From assembly GCA_035079385.1 (NCBI GenBank), contig JAVHKY010000004.1, forward strand, positions 18,693,001 to 18,757,000: a stretch of DNA of 64,000 bases. The letters are read 5' to 3'. The stretch comes from Aspidiotus rigidus (lineage: Eukaryota > Arthropoda > Insecta > Hemiptera > Diaspididae). Positions within the stretch are counted from its first letter, which is position 1; every line of letters begins with the position of its first letter. The notes below the pieces were generated by a model. That model was not told the origin of the DNA. It searched no databases and saw only the letters and a list, made by a program, of their open reading frames with translations. A program made the translations under genes and the position numbers. Shown here in pieces: positions 45,135 through 57,984 of this stretch.

Positions 45135-46490
45135 TGAGGGGTTGTAAAGAACCTGTTTTATGGGGCACGTGGGATTTCAAACATGTAGATTGTGACGTCA
45201 CAGACCTGGACTTTGGAGCTATACAAATAATAGGAGAAAAACTTAAAAAAACTTATCTATGACGTCATCAGATTGTGACGTCACAAAGCTGACTTGGGAC
45301 GTCATCAAACTGTGACGTCACAGGCCCCACTTCTAAGCAATACAAGATAGAAAGGGGAATTGAAAAAAATTGATCTGTTACGTCATCAGATAGAGACGTC
45401 ACAAAGTTAACCTATGAGGTCGTCAAACTGTGACGTCACAGACCCGGACTTTGGAGCTATATAAATAATAGGAGAGGAACTCTTGAAAAAAACTGGTCTA
45501 TGACGTCATCAAACTGTGACGTCAAAGGGCCCACTCCTAAGCAATACAAGATAGAAGAGGGACTTGAAAAAATTTATCTATTAAGTCATTAGATTGCGAC
45601 GTCACAGGCCTGGACTTTGGAGCTATATAAATAATAGGAGGGGAATTGAACTGATTCGTTCCTCTAGGCTACGGCCTGACATAATTAGAACAACAAATAC
45701 TCCAGAATGAGTCTGCGGCTTTTGCGTCTTTCTTCTTTCATTTACTCATTCTGGAGTATTTGTTGTTCTACTAGGAGAGGAACTTGAAAAAAACTGATCT
45801 ATGACGTCATCAATCTGTGACGTCACAGGCCCCACTCCTAAGCAATACGAGGTTGAAGGGGGACTTGAAAGAAAAATAGACCTATAACGTCATCAGATTC
45901 AAAATGTGACGTCACAGGCCCGGACTTTGGAGCTATAAAAATAATAGGGAGGGGGAAACTTGGAAAAAACTGATCTATGACGTCATTAGATTGTGACCGC
46001 ACAAGGGTGACTTGAGACGTTATCAAACTGTGACGTCACAGGCAATACTCTTAAGCAATATATGATTGAAGGGGGACTTGAAAAAAAATAATCTATTACG
46101 TCATCAGATTGCGACGTCACAAGGCTAACCTATGACGTCGTCGAACTGCAGGCCCGTAGAGAACTCCAGTCGGATCCCGGGCGAGGAACACAGCGGCCCC
46201 CCCCCCCCCCCGAAAAATAATTCGCCCCCTCCCCGTGAAAATTGGGGCTAGCCCTTAACAGAGCCGGGCCCGGGGACCGAATCCCCAGTTGCCCCCCTCT
46301 CGTCAGGCCTGTCAAACTGTGACCTCACAAGGCTGACTTGAGACGTCATCAAACTGTTACGCCGCTGCCCCGCCCCCCAAGTATGATAGGAGGAGGACTT
46401 GGAAAATTTTCAAGCTCCGAGCTTTGCCGGCCGGCTGGCAGACGTTTTCTCCGACCCCCCCCCCCCCCCCCCCGTTAAAATTATCGTGAA
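45135..46490 (-). mobile_element. TGACGTCA-repeat element, second large array
   Basis: In reverse orientation: AAAGAACCTGTTTTATGGGG, CACGTGGGATTTC, then a 1.2-kb array with about 12 exact TGACGTCA palindromes. The unit alternates a GACTTTGGAGCTATATAAAT spacer and a CTCCTAAGCAATACAAGATA spacer, giving a roughly 230-bp two-part period. An 85-bp hairpin (45686-45770) and a GC-rich insert (about 46140-46315) interrupt it. It closes with GAGCTTTGCCGGCCGGC and a C tract at about 46457-46474. Confidence 0.7.
45686..45770. repeat. 85-bp perfect hairpin in the TGACGTCA array
   Basis: The two 27-nt arms (45686-45712 and 45744-45770) contain AACAACAAATACTCCAGAAT and its complement with no mismatch. They flank a 31-nt pyrimidine-rich loop. 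The flanking CTAGG occurs on both sides nearby. It may be a minimal MITE. Confidence 0.85.
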
Positions 46491-49400
46491 TCAATACTGG
46501 TCGGTAGAACCACCACCTTTCTTTGATTTCTGATAGAATCGCTCAGTCAGAGTAAAATCCAAGGTCAGGATAAGTCTTCGGTAGACTCCAACTTGTGTTT
46601 GAAATCGGAAAAAATTCATCATTCTTCATCTTGTTACAGTCATAGTCATCTGAGAATAATGTTACTGAAATATTTCTCTACAGTTTGTACCACAAAAAAT
46701 TCACTCACAACAGTCAACTTATTCAATCTAAGAAGTTTTCTTGAGCTGCTTTCTCAGAGTCGTCTCCCTCCTTTTCTAGTGGCTATAAAAAAAAAAACGT
46801 GATTTCGACAAGCTCGGTCTATTCACGAAGTGAAATTCCGATCAACTGATTGTCACAACGCCCAGCTCTTTCGGCGCCAGACTTTCAAGCCCTCCCTCTT
46901 CGAACTAAACAGCTGAGAGAAACTGTACCATCACAGTTTCAAGTTTCCGATCGACTAAGAACATCACTCTCATGAGAAGTATGGTAGACATGCTCTACCG
47001 ACCGGGAACGACGTTACAGCGGCGAATAATTCTTCGTAAAACGAGACATTGGCACACGAACGTGTCTCAACTTGTACCGTCCGAACGATCGTAATCGCAC
47101 ATGGTACCGAGCAGCCAAGAGCTTATCGAGTCCCATATTATAGCCTACTCTCTCAGAAGCCACAACCGTGACCAAGACTTTTCACTATTATACTAAAAAC
47201 TAAAAATACACTCGAACGACCTTCGCCTCTGCGGTCACTTCTAATCGCTATTCAAAATCCGCAACTTACGTTCTCAATCTTCGAACAAACTCGACCGTCG
47301 TTCTACGAACAAATGAGACAGGTAGCAGTTTCAGTCATTGTTGATTAATCGCGACAAGTAGCACAGCTTAATTCTTTCTCATTTCTGTAATCTAGACGAC
47401 GAATAGCTGGAAATTTTTACACCATACAGCGTGTTTTAATTTATCTTCGTACATTGAAGAGGGGGCAATAACATGCATTAAGGTGCCTCTCTGACTGCCG
47501 CGGCACGAGCTACCTACACATCTTCCATCCGTAACAATTCATTCCACAAGGAAAGATATTTGCACGCCTTCGTTCACATCTGAAATTGATCTCAATAATT
47601 ATAGAGAATCGAAGGTGAATGTATCACCAAAATTCAGGTATTCACAGAGAGTAGCTTTGCTGGTAAGTAATACGTTCTTACAATGAGCGAGAACGATCAT
47701 CATCTTCAGTCGACCTTTCTTAGAATCACGTGCTGACCTAAGATGTACTCTCGTGTCTTTCTCCGTCCTCTAATGAGCTCCACATTATAAAATTTCGCAA
47801 TATGTACCAATCTGTTCTCGTTAAAGGACTGATAACGATTATAAATTTATGATATAAAATGATTTACGCGTAGCTGCGTCCGGTGTTACAATATGGCGAA
47901 ACTGAATGAATCATTGACTAAGCCGAAATCGACCGAGCATGACTCGCACTCTTTTTAATGGGTCTCGAAAACTTCCGAAGATAGATTTTTTTGCAAGGCG
48001 CCGGCGGTCCTGAAGTCGTCTGTACCGGCAGTTTCTCTATTGTTTCAATAATTCCCTTATCTTAGAACCGTCAATAAAAATACGCTGTTGATCCCAACCG
48101 GTATACCATTGGTCTTTATCAGTAACTTTTTTTCGTTATCAATTGTCGCCCCCTCGTGAACAACGAAATCAGAAAAACGTCTGCGAACAGGTGGCAGAAT
48201 ATTTGTAGATTAGTCTCGCTCGAAATGTCCTCGTCTGGTTCTCTAGCACCGTAATGTGTCTGTCCCCTTTACGAAATACATACGAGCATCATTGTATGCT
48301 ATGCCACACACAAAAGTGCTACCTGTAGACGCGCAACAGTTACTTGTCTTCATTCATACATCTTGGGATCCTCATCGTACTATATAAGATTTCGATACGA
48401 AACATTCAAAAAAAGAAAAAAGATTAGAGAGAGAAAAAAAAGTCAACAAAAGAATAAGAAAAGGTGCAAACGTCACGTTCAATCCTCCCGGCGAATGCAT
48501 GAAGAAGATTTTGATTCCATTCACAACTATCAAGTAAGACCATGTATTTAAAGAAGAGAGAGGGTGCCAGACAGACAGAAAAAGAGTTCGCATTTATCAA
48601 GTCTGAACAAACAGATTTACCTGGATGTGGTGCGTTCGAAAATGAAGGGAAACATTGCGGCACTGAATAACAACAGGTTACAAAAACTCTCAAATCTAAG
48701 TTTGCCAACTACAGAGACGGGGACGAATTGGCTGATACATTATGCAAAGGGGGAAAAAGCTCGCGAAACTTCAAATTTCTTCCTTTTCCATCACTCACTT
48801 CGCCCAAATCTCATGATAGATGTAGGACCATCTCAGCAGAATCTTATCACGCAGAAAAAGAAACCATCAACCGAAAGAAGACACACTCTTGGATTGAACG
48901 CAAATTCCCGAACTGGCGACGAACAATTAACTAAAAATGGTAAATGAGTGAAACCAATCGCAATTTTAACGGATAGAGTACGCAAAAATTATACAATATA
49001 CGAGAAACGTAAAAGAGATAGAAATCATGACTCCAAACCGTGGCTATTTGTTTTCTTTCACATATTAAACAAGGCGTCGCGTCGTTTATTCAAATAAGGT
49101 AATTTCTCACTTTCCTAATCTTTGAAGAAAGATTTTCAACTTTCCAACAAGCAAAACTTCACTTTTCTTTTCCTAATTCAAAATTTTCCGCTTTCAACAT
49201 CAGAAATTTGCACTTGTTAAGACGAACAACAGGACGCTTATGAATGACGACAATCACTCGATGTTTGAAGAAACGGACTCGCAGTTTGTAAGTTTATAAA
49301 ATTTTCTTCCTGATCTCTTCAGACCTGAAAAATATTCTTAAACGAAAAAGAGAATAAATAAAATTTTCTCGCGATTTCATGCTCCCCTAAGACCTTTTTT

Positions 49401-51035
49401 GTAAAGTACTATAAATGTCCCGCACTCCTCTCTTCCTAAAAAATTTAATCAATATTCTTCATCTAGAATTTTCTGGTGATGATTCCTATTACATCCTGAC
49501 TTCTTCCAACTTCATAACGTCACACTTTTAAAAATCCGGACTTTTCCCAAATTCTTGACCGATAGATACTTCGAGTACGACACAAATTATGGCTAAGGAG
49601 CTTTACACCATTCAACGATCACGACAATAGACCTGACCCAGGTCATTTAAATGAGCCAAATCATATTTATTTGGCCTGATGAAAAATAACGCTTTAAAAA
49701 TGTGTTTGCTTACAAACACGGCCATGGTGAAAACTATTCACATTATTATAGACAACCCGGAATCTTGGATGAAATTTGGGGTGAGAATGGAAGATTTCTT
49801 GAAGACGAAGAAATAAGAGAGTAAAATCTTCACGGAAAGTATTTCTTCAACTTCCTGCAATGGCCTAATTTAGATAACTCAAAAATTCACCAATGTGATA
49901 ATGGAGAAAGCAAACTCAAGCTGAACTTTGATGAAAAGTATGGATTTTCCTCCGATTACGTCTTTTTTTCAATTATTATATAAGCTAATAGTGTGAGGAC
50001 ATTTTGTTGGTATAATAATATTGAGCTGCATAGGCTATTGTGTCGATAATTGAACATTCTTAATTCGGTTCTACAAATCGTGTCGACTGCGAGCCGACCC
50101 TGAAAAGGATGTGAAGAAATTTCTCTACTCTAGTCTCTAGAAAAGAACAATAAATAAGTGTTTTCAGACTATTGCAGCCAAAAATGTCGGCTTCGGCTTT
50201 CGGCTCAAACTCAAGATCTCAAAAAATTTTACTTTTGTATTTTGAAAAACTCAGCTGGTTTCTGACTGATCGATATAATGAAGAAATGTGAGTTCGTACG
50301 AAACGATCAGGAGAAACGGGTCTTAGTTATACTTGTAGAAGGTACCTATTCTCCAGGTTGTGTTCATCTCCATTAGCAAACCTGCTCCGAAGGCTTCTAT
50401 GCTGAACGGTTAAGCAGCTGATCTTTCTTATCTCTGCCGTGAAAAACGGTACTGATGAATATGCAAAATAACGATCACCGAGACGGGGTCTTTCGCGCAA
50501 TTTGTTGTGTGTTTTAATAATGAATCCGAAAGGGTCGATTTCGGTGTTTGAGGAAATTAAATTCCGCACCCCCTCCACCATGGGGTGCTGCACATGTGAC
50601 ACAAGCGATCACAGTCACAATAATTTTTTGTGCCGTATCTGAGAATGGAGACCTTCTCGGAGGAAATGATTATTTTATTGAACTCTACATGAAAACTGAA
50701 AATATAGAGCAACTAAAGTCTTCCAAACACGTTTTTTGATTCGCTCAATTCAACACTTATCAATTCTTTGGCAAAGCCAGTCTGATCTAGAGAGTGGAGC
50801 AGTTGAACCAGAAATTAAAATTTGAACACTCAAGCAGTACATTTTCCTAGTTGGCGTAAATCAGGAAAACTCGAAAAAAAAAAAAAAAAATTGGCTATCT
50901 TTGCTTTTTGGCTCACACAGGTTTCAGCAAAACTGGCTTTCAACTTCACTCTATCAGTGAAAATTCAGCTTAATTCGGCTTTTAGCTGACAGCAATATTC
51001 CAGTTTTGTTTTCCTAGAGTAGCCTAAGTGAAACA
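46491..51035. other. Intron without recognised gene
   Basis: A long stretch with few repeats. Several short ORFs (up to 127 codons at 48564-48947) have no domain and overlapping shadows on both strands. I see no exon of the host gene. Confidence 0.4.
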
Positions 51036-51335
51036 GTCCACAACTGCCAGAGCTGAGAACCGGTATTCTCAGGTGCCAAGAACCAGAACCGAAAAGAACC
51101 GCTTCCTTCCACTCATTATAGGAACCTGGACCGAAAAGAAACATAAAAAGGGCTCCAACTTTTCAGGGTCAGTTTCTTTCCTCTAAGGCTAAGAACCAGA
51201 ACAGAAAAGATCTGTTCCCCTCGATTTGGTCCAAGAAACAGAACCAAAAAGAGCCACTTCCCTTGATTTGCTTTAGTAACCGGAATCGAAAAAATTGGTT
51301 CCAAAACCAGAACGGAAAAGAGGTGTTAAAAAAAT
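51036..51335. repeat. Diffuse purine-rich repeat with AAGAACC/AAAAGA words
   Basis: Recurring AACCAGAACCGAAAAGA-like words appear at about 51060, 51130, 51190, 51245 and 51310. They form a worn minisatellite of about 60 bp period. Confidence 0.5.
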
Positions 51336-51645
51336 AATGGGGGTTCTCATCCCTACCCTCCTTTCTTCTCCTGTCCAGATATTCTACGTCACTTTCCTTA
51401 TAAACCCACGCTTGTTATCCTAAACCATGTTTAATAGCCTCCATCCAGAAACATACGTTAGGTTAACCTTCTAATCCAGTTTTCATGCCCATAAAGTAGG
51501 GAATATACTATACGTTATGTCAGTGAGTATTTGCGTGAGGGGGATTCAGAGATAACCTCTCTTTCTCCAGAATTGAATAATTTGCTCAGAAATATAATAG
51601 AATCTGATTCGAAACTCCTTCTGAATACGCCACTGTATCATGTCA

Positions 51646-51845
51646 AGAAGGGTGGCCTGTTTTTTCTCCACTTCAAGATAAAATTCCCCGATTTTTTCCA
51701 GACCATCCTCTCCAAACAAGAGAAAAGAAGGAAAATCTTTTCAAATTAATTTTTTTGACATATCTTAAAACATTCCCTGACCTTGGGCAAGATTCCTCGA
51801 CTTTTCCCGGGTTTCTAGATTTTCCAAAAACCGATCACCCTCCTG
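51646..51845. mobile_element. Worn inverted-repeat element, CAGGGTGTCCAC family
   Basis: The termini are degenerate (AAGGGTGGCC and CGATCACCCT). The order of interior blocks CTCCACTTC, AAAATTCCCCGATTTTTTCC, AGACCATCCTCTCC and CATTCCCTGACCTTGGGC is that of the family. Confidence 0.55.
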
Positions 51846-54810
51846 CATATTTACAAAGAGCGTGGCAGAGACTGAGAAATGGGCACGGGTGGTATCTGGG
51901 AGGGTGCTTAAAGGAGGGAGCTCAGTAAGCCCACAAAACTATCAAAAATACGTTTTTTAGCTTTGCGGTTTATGATAAACGAATTTCGACCTTCTGGCTA
52001 TGAATATATGCACGAGGGGAGGGGACTGTAGAGCAATATTGCGACAACAGAGAGCGAGGACTATGATTTGCCTTGGAGACTGATACATTACAGGGATGTT
52101 AGAAGTATCGAAGAGGAGACTGAGAAAAATGTTTACCTTTGAACTGTACACGAGGGAGGGGGGGATACACTGACGTCAAATGGCTTGGAGGAATTTTTAC
52201 CTTCGAGCTGTACACACGGGAGGGGGCTTAAGAAAAAGTTGGATCACCGAGCTGCTGAATTCAGGCGAGGGAATATGAAAACACTTCGACCACCTAGCTA
52301 TGGGGGAGGAACTTGAAACTATTTAGACAATTGAGCTGGGGGAGAGTGGAATCGGGAATTTTCGACAGCTACATGAGTGAAAGGATTTTTAGAATATGGT
52401 GACAAAATAGTCGTCGATATTAATCGACTTTCAAAATCGAATAATCAAGTTGTCGTTGAAAAACACCCTGCCCATCGAGCTTTTGTGGAAGTATGCTAAA
52501 CTAATGGTCACAAATTTGTTTCACTTTCTTCTATTCGAGTTCCTTTCTCTGCTATGATCAAGACTATCATCACCACCTCTACTTGAAAAAAAAAAAAAAA
52601 AAACTCACAAGGATCTTCACAAAATATTTTTTTTCAACTAAATTGATGAAATTCACTCCTCTAGCTCTTTTCAAGAAGAACTAATTTTTCTAACTAATGA
52701 AATTAACAAGTAAATGCAAATACGGTAAGTTTTCCTTCGGCCCGAGTGAAAAACAAAAACCATAAATTTTCAAAATTCTCGATCTAAAAAAACTGAATAG
52801 CTCTCGTACCTCTCAAGTTCACTAATTTTACTTCTAAAATAGAATTCAAATACTAATATGTACACAAAAACTACTCCTGTTTCCGATAGCCGAATATTTT
52901 TACATAATTTTACATGCGTTCACATTTAAAACCAGAATAAAAAATTGAATATCTGAGGCCTCTATTTTCGTGAATGGGTGTTTAATTTCTAGTTTTCTAA
53001 TTTTATCGTTTTTTTTTTTTTTTTTTTTCGTGATCTTTCACCTCGTTACCGCTGCGATTGAAAAAAAAAAGAGTGAGAATTTAATTTTGGCGCATAAACA
53101 TGGAAATTTTGACCTAAATTGGTACGACTAAAATGAGAATCATACCTATACATAATGGACTTCGAGTGATTGTACTTGAATAGCCGGGAAAAATGACATT
53201 GTTGCTAGAGGGGGGGGGGGGGGGGGCGACATATCGTATGCTCTGATTTTCTTTTCTCTCAAATTATTCAAATCAGAATTCAATTCTTGCTGACTAACAG
53301 GAAATTTTTTACACGCTTATTTCGCAAACAATAAACTCAACTGTTGTTGACTCAATTTCATTTCTACGGAAGGCGTGATTTTTGAGAATTTCGTTTGGTT
53401 TGCATATGAGAGCCGAGAGATTTCAGTACGACGTGTTTGGTAGAAGGGGAAGAATTCCTTAAAATGGAAAATTCAAAAAGTTACAACAAAGAAAAAGTCT
53501 GCAAGCTCAATTTTTTTCGGGCAGCGACAAACTATCACCGGCTGCATAACTCCTGGAAAAATGCCAAATATGAGTAAGATTTCGAATTTTTTAATTCCCG
53601 TTTAGTAGAAACAGGTAGTATAAATCATTGAGATTTTTTCTCGAAAACTCCCAAGAAAATTCACACCCTCGAAGTCGGTGCGAAACTTCCACAATTATAT
53701 TTTCCAAGGGCACAGAGTAAGTATTTCTTCCTCCAACTGAAAACTGATTACGCGATACTTTTTCAGCTAGGTATGTTTTATTTTTTCACGATAAACTTCG
53801 AACACAGCGACCGCATATTTTCCGCACAAAGATGACATTCGAAGCTGAAGAATTTCGTGAAAAAATAGGTGGTCATCTTTTTTCCTATCCACTCGCGAAA
53901 TAAATTTAATTTTATAGTTTCGTCAGTCTCGTTGCTTCGTTAATTGAAAACAGTTTTTTTGCGTACGTATGGTATGCATTTAAAAATTCGTCAATTAAAT
54001 AAGTTCGCGTATAAGACCGACCGAAGTACGTGGTACCACCAAATCAATTAAATTTTGGGCGAGCCAATTTACTACTTTGGGAAATGAAAAAAAAAAATCT
54101 CGTCAGGAAAAACGAATGAATGAATGAACGAGTGCAAAAAAAAAAAAAAAAAATGGAAACTACGAATAATGAAGTGATCTACGCACACATACTCGCGACT
54201 AAAGACATCAGATGGTACACTGTCGTATCATATAATTACTCAGAAATTTTGAACAATAAAATTTACGATGCAACATTAAAATTATATTTACGCGCTTCGT
54301 ATATTTTTTATTAGCACGCCGGAGAGTAGCGTAATAGGAAAAGGAGAAAAAAAATCGTAAAATGAAGAGATGTACAGTTTCACGTTACAAACTTCCAACA
54401 GCGCTTGTTTTTCTTTCGCGATTCGGATTAGAATAGGGAGGAAGACCTTTGAGCTGTGGGATCCTTATCACGCAGGTACTTACGGACTTGGAGGTATTCT
54501 GTTCGCTCTCGTGCCTATCGCTTACTAAACAATTCAGAGCCACTTTATAGTTCACACACTAACACATATATATGATCAGGATACTTTCAGGTGTTCGAGG
54601 TAACAAACTCTGAAGGTCGAAACATACGTCATAGACATTCTTCCTCTGACCAAAAAGTCCTTAGTGAGTAGTAAAGACAAGCATTAAATCCTGGCATCAT
54701 CACTAATACGAGGTGGACGGTGTTTCTCCAAAAAAGATTGACTTGAACTTCCCCAACAATTTTTCTGAATTTCCAGAAACTACTCACTTTGCCAAATCCA
54801 TCCTCAATAC
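51846..54810. other. Intron; partial spacer-type repeats, otherwise unrecognised
   Basis: From 51960 to 52350 the phrase GAGCTGTACAC with ACGGGAGGGGGC-like words repeats every 90-110 bp. This resembles the spacers of the TGACGTCA family without the palindromes. The rest (52400-54810) shows homopolymer runs (T at 53010-53028, G at 53210-53226) and no gene. Confidence 0.4.
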
Positions 54811-55212
54811 CAGTGGTTTTCAACCTTTTTGCGGTGGCGTCACATTTCTGATGACAAAAATTTTGAAATGTAGGAATGATATGTCTATTTGTATACAAGA
54901 ACTAAATATTAAAAATCTCCTAATGCGAAATTTGCGCTCGTGATTTTTTACATATTTCGTCAATACGGGGGCTAATTTTCGACAAACAAACGCATATTTC
55001 TTGTTCGACTGATAGAGGGCGCTGCCACATCTTACTTTTTATAAGAGTATAAGAGCTCAGAAGACCTGTTCGCAAAGATAGAAGTTGGAAAAAGGAAGTA
55101 ATATGCGTTATGATTCATCCATCAAAATGTAGACATGAATCATTTGCAATAATAAACCAAAAAAAAACCTTATTCCTTTGAAATCTCGCGGCACACCGAT
55201 TGAAAACCACTG
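54811..55212. mobile_element. hAT-type MITE, CAGTGGTTTTCAACC termini
   Basis: The left end is CAGTGGTTTTCAACC, and the right end CGATTGAAAACCACTG is its complement with one change. CTCAATAC flanks both sides (54803-54810, and 55215-55222 after two extra bases). The CAGTGGTT-type end is widespread among animal hAT elements. Confidence 0.85.
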
Positions 55213-56134
55213 CACTCAATACGTTGAAATCCTATCGAAACAGGTTTTAAAAACTGAAACGACCCTCAATTGACCAGTTTATTTCATTCATTATAAAGCT
55301 CGGGAAAATTACGTAGACATTCTTACGATTGTAACGATAATTAAAACAACTAATGGGCAAAATTTGATTTCCGACCCTTGGATGTGAATTTGATACCACA
55401 TTGTTTGCGAGTTTTTAGCTCGTCTTAATCACGTCCAACCGTCCCTTCTGGCAGAAAATAATGCCTCGTTGGCGGCCCTGAAAAATAATATATCCTCTTA
55501 AGGTTCACAGCCCAGGACTCGATAGAAAGGACGAACGCTACTATCACAAATCTTAATTTCAATTCCGAAACCATTATGAGTGCCTCAAGAATTTATCGAC
55601 GTATAACAAAATCAAGAATCCCTCTGTAGGTCTCATCCAAAGCATATCTTCAGACATGTCCACGTACATCCGCCCGTCTGTCTAGGAGGACTTGAAAATA
55701 GTCGCACACAAGAGGAAAGAAAACGTGCTATCAACAGGACGCACCAGAACATGGCAACGTGTGCGGTCCTCTGTAGGTTCTGTGCGAAGTATATCTTTAG
55801 ATATGTTGATTTCCGTCCGCCTATATTTCTGCAAACGTAACTTTATGCACGAAAAATATTCTCATGAAGAAAGAGGGGCTTGGGAATATTCAAACTCAGC
55901 AGGGCGAACCAGAGCGTGGCAACATGGGCAGGTCTATGAAGAATTTCGACTGAAGGACGGCCGCTGTAGGGGGTCACTAGAACATGGAGCCATCCGGATG
56001 TGACTTCGTCACTGCTTTTTTCATTGAGGGGACTTGACGAAACGAGATTGAAGCGCAAAAAGGAGCGCTAACTGATCTTTAGAAAGTCTCGATCTATACA
56101 GAGGAAGGGAAGAAGATATTTCTTCTGGAAGTGC
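55213..56134. other. Intron with a worn local duplication
   Basis: GCATATCTTCAGACATGT (about 55637) and GTATATCTTTAGATATGT (about 55790), plus ACGCACCAGAACATGGCAAC and GCGAACCAGAGCGTGGCAAC, show a degenerate duplication of about 160 bp. No gene. Confidence 0.45.
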
Positions 56135-56484
56135 CAAATGAATAAAGATCACGTTTCCTGTCTACTAGAGAGTGACATCATTTATATTTTGAGGCCACGC
56201 CTGCTTTTTGTGGAAACCACGGTCTCGCTTATGAAATTGTCTGACAGGGGCGTAAGCCCTGTTCTTGGATTAGTATAGGCGCAGTGTGTCATAACTCATA
56301 AGTTAAGCTATTTGATCCACGGGCGACTGACTCGCGGATCATTAGCTCGTGACGTCAAAACCATCCATGATGGCTACCAGTGGTCATCAACTTGGTCTCT
56401 CTCTCTTTCTTACTCTCTTCTATTCTCCGTATGACTCGCACCACTCGTAAGCGACGTTATGGATGCTGATGACGTCGTCAGCTT

Positions 56485-56563
<79 letters not shown>

Positions 56564-57065
56564 ATTACAGTAGGTCTAATAATGCTGCTCGAGTCTCCTG
56601 TACACTAGGCCTTCCGTGGTACTACTCCTTAGTCTCCATTATTCTGGACTAAAGAGTATATTGAACTATATTAGCCCTATCATTGGCCCAACATACAGCA
56701 GTACGAAAGCCCATACTCAACTACTTAGAGATTACAAGGATAAGGGAGGTGGATTGAAGCCGCAAATTGTAGAATCAGGTTCGGGATCACGGCTGATGAC
56801 ATCATAGTACATTATATAGAAAGAGAAGGAATACAGTATACAGGATTATTAGGGGGGGGGGGGGGGGAACTCGTGGGCTGATATGAAGTCGCAAATTTTG
56901 GAATTAGGTATCAGGATTCAGGACTTATGGAATTCGAAGATTTTTTCAAAATTATGTGCAGGGTTCCTTTCTGGGACGTGGTGTGAACTCGCAAATTTTG
57001 AAATCAGGGCCTCGGGTTCAGAAAACTTCGGGAAAAACATGAAACATGTCGAAAAACGACTCCCA
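56135..57065 (+). repeat. Dispersed repeat, copy 2 (pair with 4.26-5.04 kb)
   Basis: Co-linear with 4255-5045: AATGAATAAAG, ACCATCCATGATGG, TACTCTCTTCTATTCTC, GTACTACTCC, TAGTCTCCATTATTCTGG, and GGTTCAGAAAACTT at the end. It carries an expanded TC tract (56487-56561) absent from copy 1 and a G tract (about 56851-56867). Confidence 0.55.
56487..56561. repeat. (TC)n microsatellite
   Basis: An uninterrupted TC run of about 37 units lies inside the dispersed repeat. The other copy has only a few TC or TTC units at the equivalent place. Confidence 0.95.
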
Positions 57066-57984
57066 GAAGCAGAAACTGCGTTCAGGTGAACCTCTACCCC
57101 TCCCCCCTCGATAAAAGCATCACTTATCCCTTCCAAATTCTCGAACTATAGGACAGAGGAAGGGAGAAATTCGACTCGAGTACTAGGAACTGTGTTCTGA
57201 TGAATTTCAAACTAGCCCTCCCCCCCTCTTCCTCCCTTCTTGATATAATCTCCTCGCTGGCTTCTCTTCTCCATAGATTTTTGCCCATCATCTCAACGAG
57301 TAACGGACCTCAGGAAGGAGGTCTGGGCGGTGTATCTCGACATAGGCTCCAAGAAGGATTGCGCTATCTTCAACAAGTCCCCATCCTCGACTTTTCGGCA
57401 TAATCCTCCCAACTAACGCCACGGAGGCTAACAATAAATGAACTAAATTTGAACGGAGGAAAGTTTTCCAACCTTCTTCTTTCCCTGGGTCAGGAGCAAT
57501 CTGTTTGAAGCGTCAAGAATTTCCCCCGCCCCCTGAAAAATAAGGATGTTCACCGTATTTGTCAACTTTCATTCATAGCCATCATAAGAGACATAACAAT
57601 CAAAGAGGAAGGGGGTAGAATTATTATCAGTATTAATTGACAACAACGCTCTATTGTGAAAATTGCTCAATTTTTTTATTTTCCTCTTCAAACGAATAAA
57701 ACTTTTGTTTTATTTTTGGTCATAGAAATATTGGTAACGATGACATGAAGGAACTGTTTGAGTAGGTACTTTTTCCTCCGGGCCCGGAATCTAGCTGGAT
57801 TCATAAAGAAATCAGGAAGGAGTAGGAAATAGAAAGAACGATCCAAATGAAGGTCTCTTGAAAGCAGATTTTAACAGGGAACCTGTTTTATGGGAAAACA
57901 TTTTTATAAACAGGCTTTAATCACCACACTTTTTTCCAAATTACAGGTCGAAGCTCGTCACCACGAATAAAAAAGTCTGCTTGT
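57066..57984. other. Intron without recognised gene
   Basis: C-rich short runs and A/T-rich stretches. A GGAACCTGTTTTATGGGAAAA-like block near 57880 hints at a fragment of the TGACGTCA family. No coding sequence. Confidence 0.35.

Noticed and set aside
33100..46400. CRE arrays as a proven enhancer of SAM synthetase
   Set aside because: Site density alone does not show function; the arrays belong to a repeat family present in many places. Kept only as a hypothesis.
48363..48947. Cluster of overlapping ORFs on both strands as a gene
   Set aside because: Lys/Arg-rich or Ser/Phe-rich low-complexity products with no domain and no splice context.
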